From positions 1 through 53,922 of the forward strand of contig CANHGR010000012.1 in assembly GCA_947460875.1 (NCBI GenBank): a DNA stretch of 53,922 nucleotides, in the 5' to 3' direction. The position numbers were made by a program, and so were the translations under genes. The notes below the pieces were generated by a model. The model had not been told where the DNA came from and ran no database searches. It worked only from the letters and a program-made list of their open reading frames with translations. Origin of the DNA: Sphingobacteriaceae bacterium (GTDB lineage: Bacteria; Bacteroidota; Bacteroidia; Sphingobacteriales; Sphingobacteriaceae). Positions 23,681 through 32,855 of this stretch are shown here, one piece after another (position 1 is the stretch's first letter; every line of letters starts with the position of its first letter).

Positions 23681-24445
23681 CTATAATGAGTATGCAGTCA
23701 TTATATAGTTGTTGTCACGGATGCAAAATAAGTAGTTTTTGTGCATAAAGAACGCTTCGGGGTTAAGTTTTGGTATTTTTTCGGCTAAATTCTTATCCAA
23801 TATGACAGAATTATTCTCAGTAACAATCAATTTTTGTGTAAATTTTTCATCGGTTTTTACATGAAAAGACCAGGCTGTTTTCTCGGAAATTTCTAAATAG
23901 AAAATAGGCCCGGCTAAATTTTCAGCAATAAATTCAGGTTTCGAGGGCGATAAATAAACTTCTGGAAACCTGATATCGCGATTTAATTCACTATAACCCT
24001 CTAGGTTTTTTCTTATGATTTCGCCACTTTCCGGTGCTAATAATTCCTCCCTGGCGGGTTGTATAAGTGTGTTGTGAGCAATTAATCCCTCAGCACTGAT
24101 TTTATCGAGAGAGTAATTAAAGTGTTGCCAAGCCATTTCGCCCGTTTTGGCATTCCAAGCGATGATGCCTCTTCGCTCCGGACTTTTTTCATTTTTATAA
24201 CCATGGAGATACATAAATCCTTTGTGGATTCTATCGAGGCTCCACCACCAACTGTTTTCAGTGCTTTTTTCTTTAAAATAGCAGTGTCCGCTCAAGAAAT
24301 TGTACACAGAAAATGTGGCTGATCGCTTCTCCGCACTTCTAGTCTCTATGGCGATCAGCTCATTCTCCTCATCGATTTCAATCTTCCAGATAAGGGAATT
24401 AAACCTTTGATCTAATGAATCAATTATTTTTTTTTCAATCGCCAT
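23681..24445 (-). CDS. DUF4905 family protein
   Basis: 254 residues, rich in beta strands and aromatic residues, no signal peptide. The sequence alternates short strands and Trp/Phe turns (FNSLIWKIEIDEENELIAIE, STENSWWWSLDRIHKGFMYL, RRGIIAWNAKTGEMAWQHFN), suggesting a propeller-like fold; the WNAKTGEMAW repeat resembles PQQ/WD-type blades. This is a Bacteroidota family without known function. It heads the DUF4905-LysM-udk row. Confidence 0.8.
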   Translation of the reverse strand: MAIEKKIIDSLDQRFNSLIWKIEIDEENELIAIETRSAEKRSATFSVYNFLSGHCYFKEKSTENSWWWSLDRIHKGFMYLHGYKNEKSPERRGIIAWNAKTGEMAWQHFNYSLDKISAEGLIAHNTLIQPAREELLAPESGEIIRKNLEGYSELNRDIRFPEVYLSPSKPEFIAENLAGPIFYLEISEKTAWSFHVKTDEKFTQKLIVTENNSVILDKNLAEKIPKLNPEAFFMHKNYLFCIRDNNYIMTAYSL

Positions 24446-24569
24446 TCCTGCAAAATTACGTCAATTATCACTTAATAATTCAAAATAGCGTTTTAAGATT
24501 ATTGATTTTTGTCAGTAAATTGAAGTGCAAATAAATTTAAAACTGCGGGGCTCTACCGGAAGATACATC

Positions 24570-24960
24570 ATGAACACTGAAGAAATCGGTCTGGAGCAAA
24601 AAAACACTAAACCAATAATAGATCAGCTAGATGGATTATTAGCTAATTATCATTTACATTATCAAAAGTTACGTGTTTGCCATTGGGATGTAATGGGAAC
24701 GAATTTTCTTGCGCTTCATATGAAGACTAATGAATTGAATGCGAATGCTACAAGAACTATCGACGAACTTACTGAAAGAATATTATCACTAAAGAAAACA
24801 CCTTTGAGTACTTATCAGGAGTATATTAACTCTTCAGTACTCAGAGAAGCTCAAAAAATATTTTGGAGATATTGATCTTCTAAAATATATTTTAGGTGTT
24901 TTTGAAACACTAATCGCTTTTGAGCGTGGAGTTGCAGAAATAACTGTAAAAAATCATTTA
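24570..24960 (+). pseudogene. Dps/ferritin-like DNA-protection gene, frameshifted and 3'-truncated
   Basis: The N-terminal 100 codons read as Dps: MNTEEIGLEQKNTKPIIDQL, HLHYQKLRVCHWDVMGTNF with the ferroxidase His, LALHMKTNEL, then RTIDELTERILSLKKTPLST. The frame closes at 24873-24875. Dropping one T from the TTTT run at 24861-24864 restores the family pattern (KIF-GDIDLLKYILGVFETLIAF-ERGVAEI). After that the expected DEGT and C-terminal helix are missing and the text stops resembling Dps near 24945. So there is one frameshift plus loss of the 3' end. The next gene begins at 25008. A sequencing error could explain the frameshift but not the missing tail. Confidence 0.75.
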
Positions 24961-25007
24961 TTTTTATGTAAGAATGGTCTGTGTTTTGCTACTATCCACA
25001 TAAAATT

Positions 25008-25202
25008 ATGATAAAGATATTTTTTGCACTGCTGATTGGAATGGGCTTGTTAGGTTCATGCGGTAAATCCTCATCTCCCGAGGGTAGAATGTCTATGAAG
25101 ATTGATGTTATAAGCAATCGGATTGATAGCTTAACGAAACAGAATAGCGCTATTTTAGACAGTTTGGGCGTAATTAAGAAAGAACTAGCATCTCGGCCCT
25201 AG
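25008..25202 (+). CDS. Small putative lipoprotein with coiled coil
   Basis: 64 residues. The start MIKIFFALLIGMGLLGSCGK is a type II signal peptide with lipobox LLGSC (Cys at residue 18). The remainder has heptad-like spacing (MKIDVISNRIDSLTKQNSAI, LDSLGVIKKELAS), consistent with a short trimeric or dimeric coiled coil, like Lpp-type proteins. Upstream codons to 24981 are open but would spoil the signal. No family recognised. Confidence 0.65.
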   Translation: MIKIFFALLIGMGLLGSCGKSSSPEGRMSMKIDVISNRIDSLTKQNSAILDSLGVIKKELASRP

Positions 25203-25259
25203 TCTTTCCTAAATCTGAGCCGGACGAAAAGCATAAGGAAGATTTTCCTTTTTTCCTGT

Positions 25260-25267
25260 TACCTTTG
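25260..25267 (+). promoter_or_regulatory. -7 element just before ubiD-like gene
   Basis: TACCTTTG fits TAnnTTTG; its G is six bases before the ATG at 25274, so the leader is predicted at about three bases. No clear -33 TTG. Confidence 0.45.
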
Positions 25268-25273
25268 AAAAGC

Positions 25274-27109
25274 ATGGGATATAAAAGTTTGGCGGATTGT
25301 GTTTCAGACCTCGAAAAGCACGGTCATTTGGTTAGGATAAAGGAAGAGGTCGATCCTTTTCTAGAAATGGCAGCGATACATTTACGTGTTTATGAGCATG
25401 GCGGACCTGCAATTTTTTTCGAAAATATTAAGGGCAGTAAATTTCCTGCTTTGTCTAATCTGTTTGGTACTTTAGACCGCTCAAAATTCATATTCCGTGA
25501 TACACTTGATAAGATAAAGGTCTTGGTTGATTTGAAATCTGATCCAATAAAGGCGCTTAAAAGTCCGTTTAAATATTTAGATATAGCTGCAACAGCTTTT
25601 TCTGCGCTGCCGATGAAGAGCTTGTTGACTGCGCCGGTTAAGTACGATAAAACCACAATCGCTAAACTGCCACAGATTGTTAACTGGCCAAACGATGGCG
25701 GTCCGTTTGTAACCATGCCTCAGGTTTACACGGAAGATATTAGCCGTCCGGGCATCATGAATGCGAACCTGGGTATGTACCGTATTCAAATGGCTGGTAA
25801 TGAATACCTTGAAAATGAAATTGGACTACATTATCAACTTCACCGAGGGATCGGTGTCCATCAAACCAAAGCCAACGCCGCAGGCAAGCCTCTAAAAGTT
25901 AGCATATTTATAGGCGGTCCGCCGGCTCATCCCCTGGCTGCAGTGATGCCTTTGCCTGAAGGCCTATCGGAGATGACTTTCGCCGGTGCTTTAGGCAACA
26001 GGCGTTTCAGATATTTTTATGATAGCGAGGGCTTTTGTATTTCTTCTGACGCAGATTTTGTGATTACTGGCACGGTTTATCCACAGGAAAATAAGCCTGA
26101 GGGTCCTTTCGGAGATCATCTTGGCTATTATAGTTTGAAGCACCCGTTTCCTTTAATGAGGGTTCATAATGTCTACCATCGTAAAAATCCAATCTGGTCT
26201 TTTACTGTAGTTGGAAGGCCGCCGCAAGAGGACACTAGCTTCGGAGCAATGATCCATGAGATAACCGGCTCGGCGATTCAGTCTGAAATTCCGGGCTTGC
26301 ATGAAGTGAATGCTGTCGATGCAGCAGGCGTCCATCCCCTTTTATTTGCAATCGGGAGCGAGAGATATACCCCTTACTTAGATACGAAAAGGCCGCAGGA
26401 AATATTAACCATCGCCAATCATATTCTCGGAAAAAATCAACTTAGCCTAGCCAAATACCTGTTTATTTGCGCAAAAGAGGATGATCCAACGCTCAGTACT
26501 CATGATATTCCTTCATTCTTAAAACATCTATTAGAACGAATAGATCTTAGTAACGATCTCCATTTTTACACTAAAACAACCATTGATACTTTAGATTATA
26601 GTGGCTCCGACCTGAACTCCGGCTCGAAGGTGGCTATCGCCGTAGTGGGAGATAAAAGAAGAGATTTATGGTCGGAAACCCCCGCATATTTTACGTTACC
26701 AAGTTCTTTTGATCAGTTTAAAATGGTACTGCCGGGAATTATTGCAGTAAAGGCACCCGCGTTTAAAAATGCAAAAATCGCAGAGAGCGAAATGACAATA
26801 CTAAATGAGCATCTTAAAGCAAAAGACCTCAACAGTTTACCATTATTCGTTCTATGTGATGATGCCGACTTCTGCGCAGCTTCAATAAACAATTTCGTGT
26901 GGGTTACTTTTACTCGTAGTAATCCTTCTACTGATATTTATGGGATAAATAGTTTTACCGAAAATAAGCATTGGGGTTGCAAAGGACCTTTGATAATCGA
27001 CGCCAGGAAAAAGCCTCATCATGCACCAGAATTGATCAAAGACCCTTCGGTCGAAAAGCGCGTTGATGCATTGGGGGCATTCGGTAAGCCACTACATGGA
27101 ATTATTTAG
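25274..27109 (+). CDS. UbiD family decarboxylase (menaquinone biosynthesis type)
   Basis: 611 residues from MGYKSLADCVSDLEKHGHLV, the size of the long UbiD proteins of Bacteroidota linked to menaquinone synthesis. The N-terminal split-barrel domain binds prenylated FMN and metal; LHRGIGVHQTKANAAGKPLK (about 195-215) and FIGGPPAHPLAAVMPLPEG (about 217-235) are family marks. KPEGPFGDHLGYYSLKHPFP (about 275-294) holds the catalytic region; the second acid is Asp where fungal Fdc1 has Glu282. VVGRPPQEDTSFGAMIHEIT follows. It would remove the carboxyl group from a prenylated naphthoate or benzoate. It needs the UbiX partner, which is not in this window. The ATG before it is almost leaderless. Confidence 0.9.
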   Translation: MGYKSLADCVSDLEKHGHLVRIKEEVDPFLEMAAIHLRVYEHGGPAIFFENIKGSKFPALSNLFGTLDRSKFIFRDTLDKIKVLVDLKSDPIKALKSPFKYLDIAATAFSALPMKSLLTAPVKYDKTTIAKLPQIVNWPNDGGPFVTMPQVYTEDISRPGIMNANLGMYRIQMAGNEYLENEIGLHYQLHRGIGVHQTKANAAGKPLKVSIFIGGPPAHPLAAVMPLPEGLSEMTFAGALGNRRFRYFYDSEGFCISSDADFVITGTVYPQENKPEGPFGDHLGYYSLKHPFPLMRVHNVYHRKNPIWSFTVVGRPPQEDTSFGAMIHEITGSAIQSEIPGLHEVNAVDAAGVHPLLFAIGSERYTPYLDTKRPQEILTIANHILGKNQLSLAKYLFICAKEDDPTLSTHDIPSFLKHLLERIDLSNDLHFYTKTTIDTLDYSGSDLNSGSKVAIAVVGDKRRDLWSETPAYFTLPSSFDQFKMVLPGIIAVKAPAFKNAKIAESEMTILNEHLKAKDLNSLPLFVLCDDADFCAASINNFVWVTFTRSNPSTDIYGINSFTENKHWGCKGPLIIDARKKPHHAPELIKDPSVEKRVDALGAFGKPLHGII

Positions 27110-27138
27110 CGAATTTTTCGTTTACTGTTTAGCTGTGT

Positions 27139-28650
27139 TTAGAACCTAACACCAAAAGTAAAAAACATACTATTTCTGCCGTTTTTAACAGAAGCGGTTG
27201 GAGCCGGACCGGAGCTATTAGAACTGTTTAGTACATACGGTTGAAATTCAGTATCATACATTGCTTTTTGATAGGCAAGATCGATATAGCTGTTCATAAA
27301 TCGGTAACCTGCACCTACACTGTATGCACTTGTTTTAAAGCGATTACTTGTTGATAAATCCGCTGCACTTCCAAGCAAATTGTAGCCAGCCCTGAGCATC
27401 AATTCCGGACTCGCCTTATACTCAGCTCCAACTTTAAAGTTGACAGTGTTTGTAAAATTGGAAGCGATCTGCTGGTTATTATCCAAGATTATATCCTCAT
27501 CGACACTGGTCTTTGAGCTAAGTAAGATGCTATTATAGTCGATAAATTCTATTTCGCCCGAAATGAATCCAAGGTCATTGTTAAATAGAGCAGCACCGAT
27601 AGTATACTTGGCAGGTGTTTTCAATCGGTAAGAAAAATTGTAAAATTGTTCATCATTAGCAACATTTAGCGCAGGATTAGTTCCGCCCGAAAGTTTCGTA
27701 CTGATAAATTCTGAGTAGCTATCGGTTATTTTATACCAAGAGGGTGTTTGAGCACTTGCGCCGAAGCGAAAATATTGGTTAGGCTTATAGATAAATCCCA
27801 ATTTGGCATTAATTCCTGCTCCGGTAGTCATATAATTCTGCGAATAATCTGAATCATAGTTAGCATTATAACCAAAGGTTTTACCCTGTTCACTGAACGT
27901 CCCTTCAGAATTATACTTAAGGCTAAGAATCCCAACGCTGGCGCCGACAAAAAACCTATTGCTTACATTTATTCCGGTCGAAAGATTAACTTCAGATTGC
28001 GACCCCATTCGGTCTTCACTCTTCGTCTGTTCATTGTTGATGTCGGTATCCGGCACATATTTACCTCCAAAATAATCGATAAGGTACCCTTCATAGGCTG
28101 CGCGTTCTAATGAGCCGTCGGGCGGATTAGTTGAGCTTGGGGGCCCGTAACCTGCATTATTAGCTATATCGCTGTAGAAATCTGCGATAGAATTATCTGC
28201 ATTAGTGCCTGAATAAACTATCTTATTTTCAAAATCATTTACCTTACTGTAGGCTATTCCGAAGTTTAGACTTAACACTCCTTTTGTCAAGTCCGATCCT
28301 TTAGGTCGCGAGAAGCGCGCCACCCAAGCGGCGGCGGCATTTGTAATACTGGTTTTGTCCTTTTGGCTATTGGCATTAGCACCCAAAAAAATGGATTTGG
28401 CAGAATAGTTTACAAATTCAGGCGTCAGACTAAATTCTGATTTAGTGAATAGGCCTAATCCGCCTGGATTAGTGCCAATCGAACTCAAATCGCCGCCAAC
28501 AGCCGTTCCGGCGTTCCCCAGGGCTTTAAATCTCGCGCTAGCGCCAAATTGCGATTGGGAAAACCGAAGCGCGTCATTTGCATATTGGGCGTAACTGTCG
28601 CCTGCAATCGCCATACCTGCAATCGCCAGGAATAAAATTCTAAATTTCAT
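27139..28650 (-). CDS. Outer-membrane OmpP1/FadL/TodX-like transporter
   Basis: 503 residues. Signal peptide MKFRILFLAIAGMAIAGDSY with cleavage near AQ; the mature start ANDALRFSQSQFGASARFKA and GTAVGGDLSSIGTNPGGLGL (about 45-66) is the hatch region of FadL-type porins. Alternating strands continue to the C-terminus, which ends SMFFTFGVRF with the aromatic terminal residue used by the Bam machinery. Probably transports hydrophobic compounds across the outer membrane; often called 'hemin receptor' in Bacteroidota without proof. It follows the Tyr/Asn-rich lipoprotein gene by 14 bp, so the two are likely an operon. Confidence 0.88.
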   Translation of the reverse strand: MKFRILFLAIAGMAIAGDSYAQYANDALRFSQSQFGASARFKALGNAGTAVGGDLSSIGTNPGGLGLFTKSEFSLTPEFVNYSAKSIFLGANANSQKDKTSITNAAAAWVARFSRPKGSDLTKGVLSLNFGIAYSKVNDFENKIVYSGTNADNSIADFYSDIANNAGYGPPSSTNPPDGSLERAAYEGYLIDYFGGKYVPDTDINNEQTKSEDRMGSQSEVNLSTGINVSNRFFVGASVGILSLKYNSEGTFSEQGKTFGYNANYDSDYSQNYMTTGAGINAKLGFIYKPNQYFRFGASAQTPSWYKITDSYSEFISTKLSGGTNPALNVANDEQFYNFSYRLKTPAKYTIGAALFNNDLGFISGEIEFIDYNSILLSSKTSVDEDIILDNNQQIASNFTNTVNFKVGAEYKASPELMLRAGYNLLGSAADLSTSNRFKTSAYSVGAGYRFMNSYIDLAYQKAMYDTEFQPYVLNSSNSSGPAPTASVKNGRNSMFFTFGVRF

Positions 28651-28664
28651 AAAGGTTTTTGTTT

Positions 28665-29645
28665 CTAGTTCCCTAATCTGGAAGGTCTTTCTCTTGATTC
28701 ACCACCACCGCCGGTATTTCCACTCCCACCACCGCCGCCGGAAGGAAAAGATTGACGTGGTTCAGGCTGGGTGCTTGTACGGGAAGGTGTCTCGCGTTCA
28801 ATCGCCGGACGGGCCTGCTCGGCTCTCGCGGGCCTCACTCTTTCCTCAGCTGGCGGAGTGGTTGAAATCCGTCCGTTAGAACCGGTTGAATTGGTTCTTT
28901 CATTCGCCTCGCCTCTGCTTGTTGAAGTCATGGTACGTCCCTGACTATCTGTACGGATGGTGCCCATAATTGGAACCCCACCAATATTTTCAGCACTGCG
29001 CATAGGTCTTGGCCTGTAATTAGGATCTTGTACTGTTGGCCTTGGATTTATAAAGCGCCCTCCGTTACCTCCATACCCCGGATAATAATTATTGTAAGAC
29101 ACCGGTCCCCAATAGCGATTTGAGTAGGGGTAGCCATACATCCAGAAAGGCGTGTTGTACGTGGATTTCCAGGGATTAACACCTATGTATAAATTTAATC
29201 CGGGACTAAACCAATTATTGAAATTATTGAAGCTGTAACTATTGAAACCAAAGTTGTTGAAGCCGTAATTATTGAATCCATAGTTATTATATCCATAATC
29301 GTGTACGCCATAATTGTTATCCCATGGGTTTAAACTGTAAAAAGAGTTATTGAAAAATGGAGAATCATAATAATAAAACCTCCGAATGCGGTCTGAATAG
29401 CTATCTCTATTATATGGATAATCCCCATAATTATTGCCTCCATATAGTTCTTCTTCAGTACGATATGTTTTTTCAGTCGGCTTTGATACCGCCCTCGCTA
29501 TTGCGATCTCTTCCCTGGCCGAAACATCAGAGAAATATACGTCATCATTATAGTCCTTTTGATTAGTTATTTCGGCAACTTTATATCCGGTGGCGCATGC
29601 TCCTAAAAACAGAGCAGCCACTGCAAACAAAAATATATTTTTCAT
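28665..29645 (-). CDS. Lipoprotein with Tyr/Asn/Phe-rich repeats and Gly/Arg-rich tail
   Basis: 326 residues. MKNIFLFAVAALFLGACATG is a lipoprotein signal (lipobox LGAC, Cys 17). After an acidic helix come repeated short units of the type NYGFNN/NFGFNS (about residues 113-145), then a Tyr/Trp/Pro-rich section (SNRYWGPVSYNNYYPGYGG) and a C-terminal tail rich in Arg, Pro, Thr, Ser and Gly, ending with poly-Gly runs. The low complexity suggests a flexible surface or matrix protein. No known domain. Co-transcribed with the FadL-like porin. Confidence 0.75.
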   Translation of the reverse strand: MKNIFLFAVAALFLGACATGYKVAEITNQKDYNDDVYFSDVSAREEIAIARAVSKPTEKTYRTEEELYGGNNYGDYPYNRDSYSDRIRRFYYYDSPFFNNSFYSLNPWDNNYGVHDYGYNNYGFNNYGFNNFGFNSYSFNNFNNWFSPGLNLYIGVNPWKSTYNTPFWMYGYPYSNRYWGPVSYNNYYPGYGGNGGRFINPRPTVQDPNYRPRPMRSAENIGGVPIMGTIRTDSQGRTMTSTSRGEANERTNSTGSNGRISTTPPAEERVRPARAEQARPAIERETPSRTSTQPEPRQSFPSGGGGGSGNTGGGGESRERPSRLGN

Positions 29646-29718
29646 AATGGCCTTGGTTTAATCAATCTCATCTATGTTATAATGATGTAATTTTCAGGAA
29701 AAGGTTGCATCACTAAAG

Positions 29719-29750
29719 TTGCAATAAGCTCACACAGTTTTATAACTTTG
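29719..29750 (+). promoter_or_regulatory. proS promoter
   Basis: TTG (29719-29721), 21-nt spacer, TAACTTTG (29743-29750): full Bacteroidota promoter match. Start of transcription near 29754, leader about 48 nt to the ATG at 29802. Confidence 0.6.
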
Positions 29751-29801
29751 GAAGTTGCAAAATGTTATCTTAAATCTACAAAAAATAAACGAATAAAAAC
29801 G

Positions 29802-31274
29802 ATGAGCAAGGGATTGATAAGCAGGAATGATGATTATTCACAGTGGTACAACGATCTTGTTACCAAGGCAGATTTGGCAGAACACTCAGCGGTGCGGGGC
29901 TGTATGGTCATAAAGCCCTATGGATACTCAATTTGGGAGAAAATGCAGGCCGCTCTTGATAAAATGTTTAAAGACACAGGTCATAGTAATGCCTATTTCC
30001 CTTTGTTCATTCCAAAGTCATTTTTCTCCAAAGAGGCCAGTCACGTTGAGGGCTTTGCGACAGAATGTGCAGTCGTCACTCATTATCGGTTGAAGAACGA
30101 TGGAAACGGAAATATAATTGTAGATGAAGATGCTAAATTAGAAGAAGAGCTAATTGTTCGGCCTACTTCAGAAACCATCATCTGGAATACCTACCGGGGA
30201 TGGATTCAATCTTACCGGGATCTTCCCATCTTGGTTAACCAATGGGCCAATGTGGTAAGATGGGAAATGCGTACCCGTTTATTTTTGCGTACGACCGAGT
30301 TCTTATGGCAAGAAGGGCATACCGCCCATGCAACCGCAGAAGAAGCAATAGAGGAAACCGAACGCATGCTGGACGTATACGCTGATTTTGCAGAAAACTG
30401 GATGGCGCTTCCGGTAATTAAGGGGAGGAAGACCGCCACGGAGCGATTTGCGGGCGCTATTGATACCTATTGCATTGAAGCTTTAATGCAAGATGGAAAG
30501 GCGCTTCAGGCAGGTACTTCGCATTTTTTAGGGCAAAACTTTGCGAAAGCATTCGATGTGAAGTTTACGAGCAAGGAAGGTAAATTGGATCATGTGTGGG
30601 CGACGTCGTGGGGTGTGTCAACCAGGTTGATGGGTGCCCTGATCATGGCCCATTCTGATGATTCGGGCTTAATTATTCCACCTAAACTGGCTCCAATACA
30701 AGTAGTAATTGTTCCGATCTACAGAAGCGATGAAGAACTAGCAAAGATCTCTGAAGTGGTCGATTCTCTTATTGCTAAATTTAAGGCAAGGAATATTTCT
30801 GTTAAGTATGACAATCGGGATACCCAACGTCCGGGCTTTAAATTTGCCGAGTACGAGTTAAAAGGAGTGCCTGTAAGACTTGCCATGGGTGGACGCGACA
30901 TCGAAAATGGCACGGTCGAAATTGTTCGGCGTGACACCAAAGATAAACAAACCATCAGTCGCGAAAATCTTGATCTCTATGTTGAAAACCTCCTGGAAGA
31001 AATTCAGAAAAATATATATACTAAAGCCTTAAACTTTCGCCAAGAAAAGACAACAGAAGTTAATTCTTATGAAGAGTTTAAGGAGGTTTTAGACTCTAAG
31101 GGCGGCTTTATTTATGCGCATTGGGATGGAACTCCAGAGACAGAAAAGCGTATAAAAGATGAAACAAAGGCTACAATCCGTTGTGTTCCCCTAAACAATA
31201 AACAGGAAACAGGAAACTGTATCCTGACCGGTAATCCTTCTGCGCAGCGGGTAATTTTTGCACGGGCGTATTAG
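29802..31274 (+). CDS. proS: Proline--tRNA ligase (ProS type 3, eukaryote/archaea-like)
   Basis: 490 residues from [20 protein letters not shown]. This is the short, insertion-free class that resembles archaeal/eukaryotic enzymes, not the ~570-residue bacterial form with an editing domain. Class II motifs: motif 1 around [20 protein letters not shown], motif 2 [21 protein letters not shown] (quoted in part: [17 protein letters not shown]), the [20 protein letters not shown] region and [17 protein letters not shown] (motif 3). The anticodon domain ([14 protein letters not shown]) and the extra C-terminal domain ending ARAY are complete. The TTG at 29748 belongs to the promoter, not to the gene. 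Confidence 0.97.
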   Translation: MSKGLISRNDDYSQWYNDLVTKADLAEHSAVRGCMVIKPYGYSIWEKMQAALDKMFKDTGHSNAYFPLFIPKSFFSKEASHVEGFATECAVVTHYRLKNDGNGNIIVDEDAKLEEELIVRPTSETIIWNTYRGWIQSYRDLPILVNQWANVVRWEMRTRLFLRTTEFLWQEGHTAHATAEEAIEETERMLDVYADFAENWMALPVIKGRKTATERFAGAIDTYCIEALMQDGKALQAGTSHFLGQNFAKAFDVKFTSKEGKLDHVWATSWGVSTRLMGALIMAHSDDSGLIIPPKLAPIQVVIVPIYRSDEELAKISEVVDSLIAKFKARNISVKYDNRDTQRPGFKFAEYELKGVPVRLAMGGRDIENGTVEIVRRDTKDKQTISRENLDLYVENLLEEIQKNIYTKALNFRQEKTTEVNSYEEFKEVLDSKGGFIYAHWDGTPETEKRIKDETKATIRCVPLNNKQETGNCILTGNPSAQRVIFARAY

Positions 31275-31364
31275 GACAAAAGAAACAGGTGATTTTATTC
31301 CGCTTTAATCAAACATTTCTCAATTTAAATGCGTTGTATAATTAAATCACTTAAGCTTATAAAC

Positions 31365-31664
31365 ATGAAAAAGAAAATTTATTTTGTATTAGCAGCTTTT
31401 ATCTTGGCATTTACAGCACCAACGTTTGCAAATGATGCAAAGCCGACTCTTACCTCATTAATGGAAATCCGCTTACAGCAAATTGAAAGCCGTGTGCTTG
31501 AAATTAAAGCAATGGACAAATCTGACCTTGGTCGAACAGAGCGTAAAGCATTACGTCAGGAATTAGTTTCTTTGAAGAAAGAAGCGGCTCCAATGAATGG
31601 TGGTGTATACCTTTCAGTAGGAGCAATTATTATCATTATTTTGCTATTGATTCTGATCTTGTAA
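31365..31664 (+). CDS. Small exported protein with C-terminal membrane anchor
   Basis: 99 residues from MKKKIYFVLAAFILAFTAPT (signal peptide, cleavage near FA-ND). The middle is a charged helix (SLMEIRLQQIESRVLEIKAM, RTERKALRQELVSLKKEAAP); the end is one very hydrophobic span of Ile/Leu (GGVYLSVGAIIIIILLLILI) reaching the C-terminus. Topology: periplasmic helix with tail anchor. I recognise no named family. An intrinsic terminator follows at 31691. Confidence 0.7.
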   Translation: MKKKIYFVLAAFILAFTAPTFANDAKPTLTSLMEIRLQQIESRVLEIKAMDKSDLGRTERKALRQELVSLKKEAAPMNGGVYLSVGAIIIIILLLILIL

Positions 31665-31690
31665 TAACCAATCGATTCTTATAGTATTTG

Positions 31691-31723
31691 AATGCCGGGG
31701 ATATCCTTTCCGGTATTTTTTCG
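31691..31723 (+). terminator. Intrinsic terminator after the small membrane protein
   Basis: AATGCCGG (31691-31698) pairs with CCGGTATT (31710-31717, one G-T pair) and is followed by a run of T. Confidence 0.65.
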
Positions 31724-32066
31724 TTACAAAAATGCCTTGCGCTTGAATTTTTTACATCCTTAATACGAATTTTATAAAAATACCCTATTTTAGGATTGGA
31801 ATACGTTAAATTCTAATCTTAGAGGTGGTCGTAACATCTCGCTACGACTAACTGTAAATTAATAGAATCACAGGTCAGCGGGTTGATCTCCATACACGTC
31901 ATACCGGGCTTGACCGGTATCATAAGGAGATTTATGGGCGTTTGTAACTCTTTATGATGCTGATAAGTTCAGGATGACGAATGGAAGGAAGAATTCGGGT
32001 TATTTCATCTCGATAGTACTCTTTTCGGAAGTGAAGAATGTCGCTTGGTGTGTGGACCAATTTAAG
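31724..32066. other. Intergenic region with a REP-like element
   Basis: No coding sequence. CGTCAT (31897-31902) and ATGACG (31974-31979) bound an 83-bp stretch; inside the left end ATACCGG-N6-CCGGTAT (31901-31920) forms a perfect 7-bp hairpin. The arrangement, with 'TCAGGATGACG' at the far end, is typical of decayed REP-type intergenic repeats. The rest is AT-rich and featureless. Confidence 0.45.
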
Positions 32067-32801
32067 TCACAAGCCCTTCAACAACCTCTCCAAATCTTCC
32101 GGCGTATCCACGGCAATCGTCTCAATAGTAGTTGAAGCAGCTTTAATTCGGTAGCCATTTTCTATCCACCGAAGTTGTTCAAGCGCTTCAGCTTTTTCAA
32201 GCGATGAGACCGGCAAACTGCTGATTGTTTTTAGGGTGTCAATCCGGTAGCCATAAATACCAATATGCTTATAATAGGAGTGTTCGTCTTGCCATCGTGC
32301 TCCGTCCTTTCCTCTAAAATAGGGGATAGGCGCCCGGCTGAAATAAACGGCTTCTGAGCGATTGTTCAGAATGACTTTAGGGATATTTGGGTTATTTAAT
32401 TCTTCGGCGGTTTCAATCTTTTTTACCAGGGTTGCTAGCACAGTTTCAGGTTCTGCAAAGCATGTTGTCAAAATATTGATTTGTCGAGGGTCGATAAATG
32501 GTTCATCACCCTGGATATTAATAATCGCGTCAAACCCCGAGATTTTTTCCGCTACTTCAGCGCAGCGGTCAGTACCGCTTTGGTGTTCGGTCGACGTAAG
32601 GATTGCCCTTCCACCAAACTCCATCACATGGGATAGTATCCGATCATCATCCGTGGCAACGATCACTTCATCCAGGGCGGAAGCTTGCTTAGCCTGCTCG
32701 TATACGCGCTGAATCATACTCTTGCCGGCAATATCCACTAATGGTTTACCCGGAAAACGGGTAGAAGCAAAACGTGCAGGAATGATACCAAGGATAAGCA
32801 T
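32067..32801 (-). CDS. kdsB: 3-deoxy-manno-octulosonate cytidylyltransferase
   Basis: 244 residues. The N-terminal nucleotide-binding motif IIPARFASTRFPGKPLVDIA (about 6-25), then VYEQAKQAS, VIVATDDDRIL (about 46-56), TEHQSGTDRCAEVAEKI (about 72-88) and NIQGDEPFI (about 96-104) are diagnostic of KdsB. It activates Kdo with CTP to CMP-Kdo for attachment to lipid A. The organism therefore makes a Kdo-containing LPS inner core, in keeping with the heptose kinase at 40793. Third gene of a trpS-dNK-kdsB row with short gaps (70 and 54 bp). Confidence 0.96.
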   Translation of the reverse strand: MLILGIIPARFASTRFPGKPLVDIAGKSMIQRVYEQAKQASALDEVIVATDDDRILSHVMEFGGRAILTSTEHQSGTDRCAEVAEKISGFDAIINIQGDEPFIDPRQINILTTCFAEPETVLATLVKKIETAEELNNPNIPKVILNNRSEAVYFSRAPIPYFRGKDGARWQDEHSYYKHIGIYGYRIDTLKTISSLPVSSLEKAEALEQLRWIENGYRIKAASTTIETIAVDTPEDLERLLKGL

Positions 32802-32826
32802 TGAGTGATTACATTAATTGGACTAA

Positions 32827-32853
32827 TATCTCACATCTCACTTTTCAAATCTG
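32827..32853. repeat. Low-complexity repeat related to a segment inside bioA
   Basis: The sequence TATCTCACATCTCACTTTTC continuing AAATCTG resembles 45377-45410 within bioA (ATATCTCAGATCTCA, then TTTCAAATCT). Located in the gap between dNK and kdsB. Confidence 0.4.
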
Positions 32854-32855
32854 CC

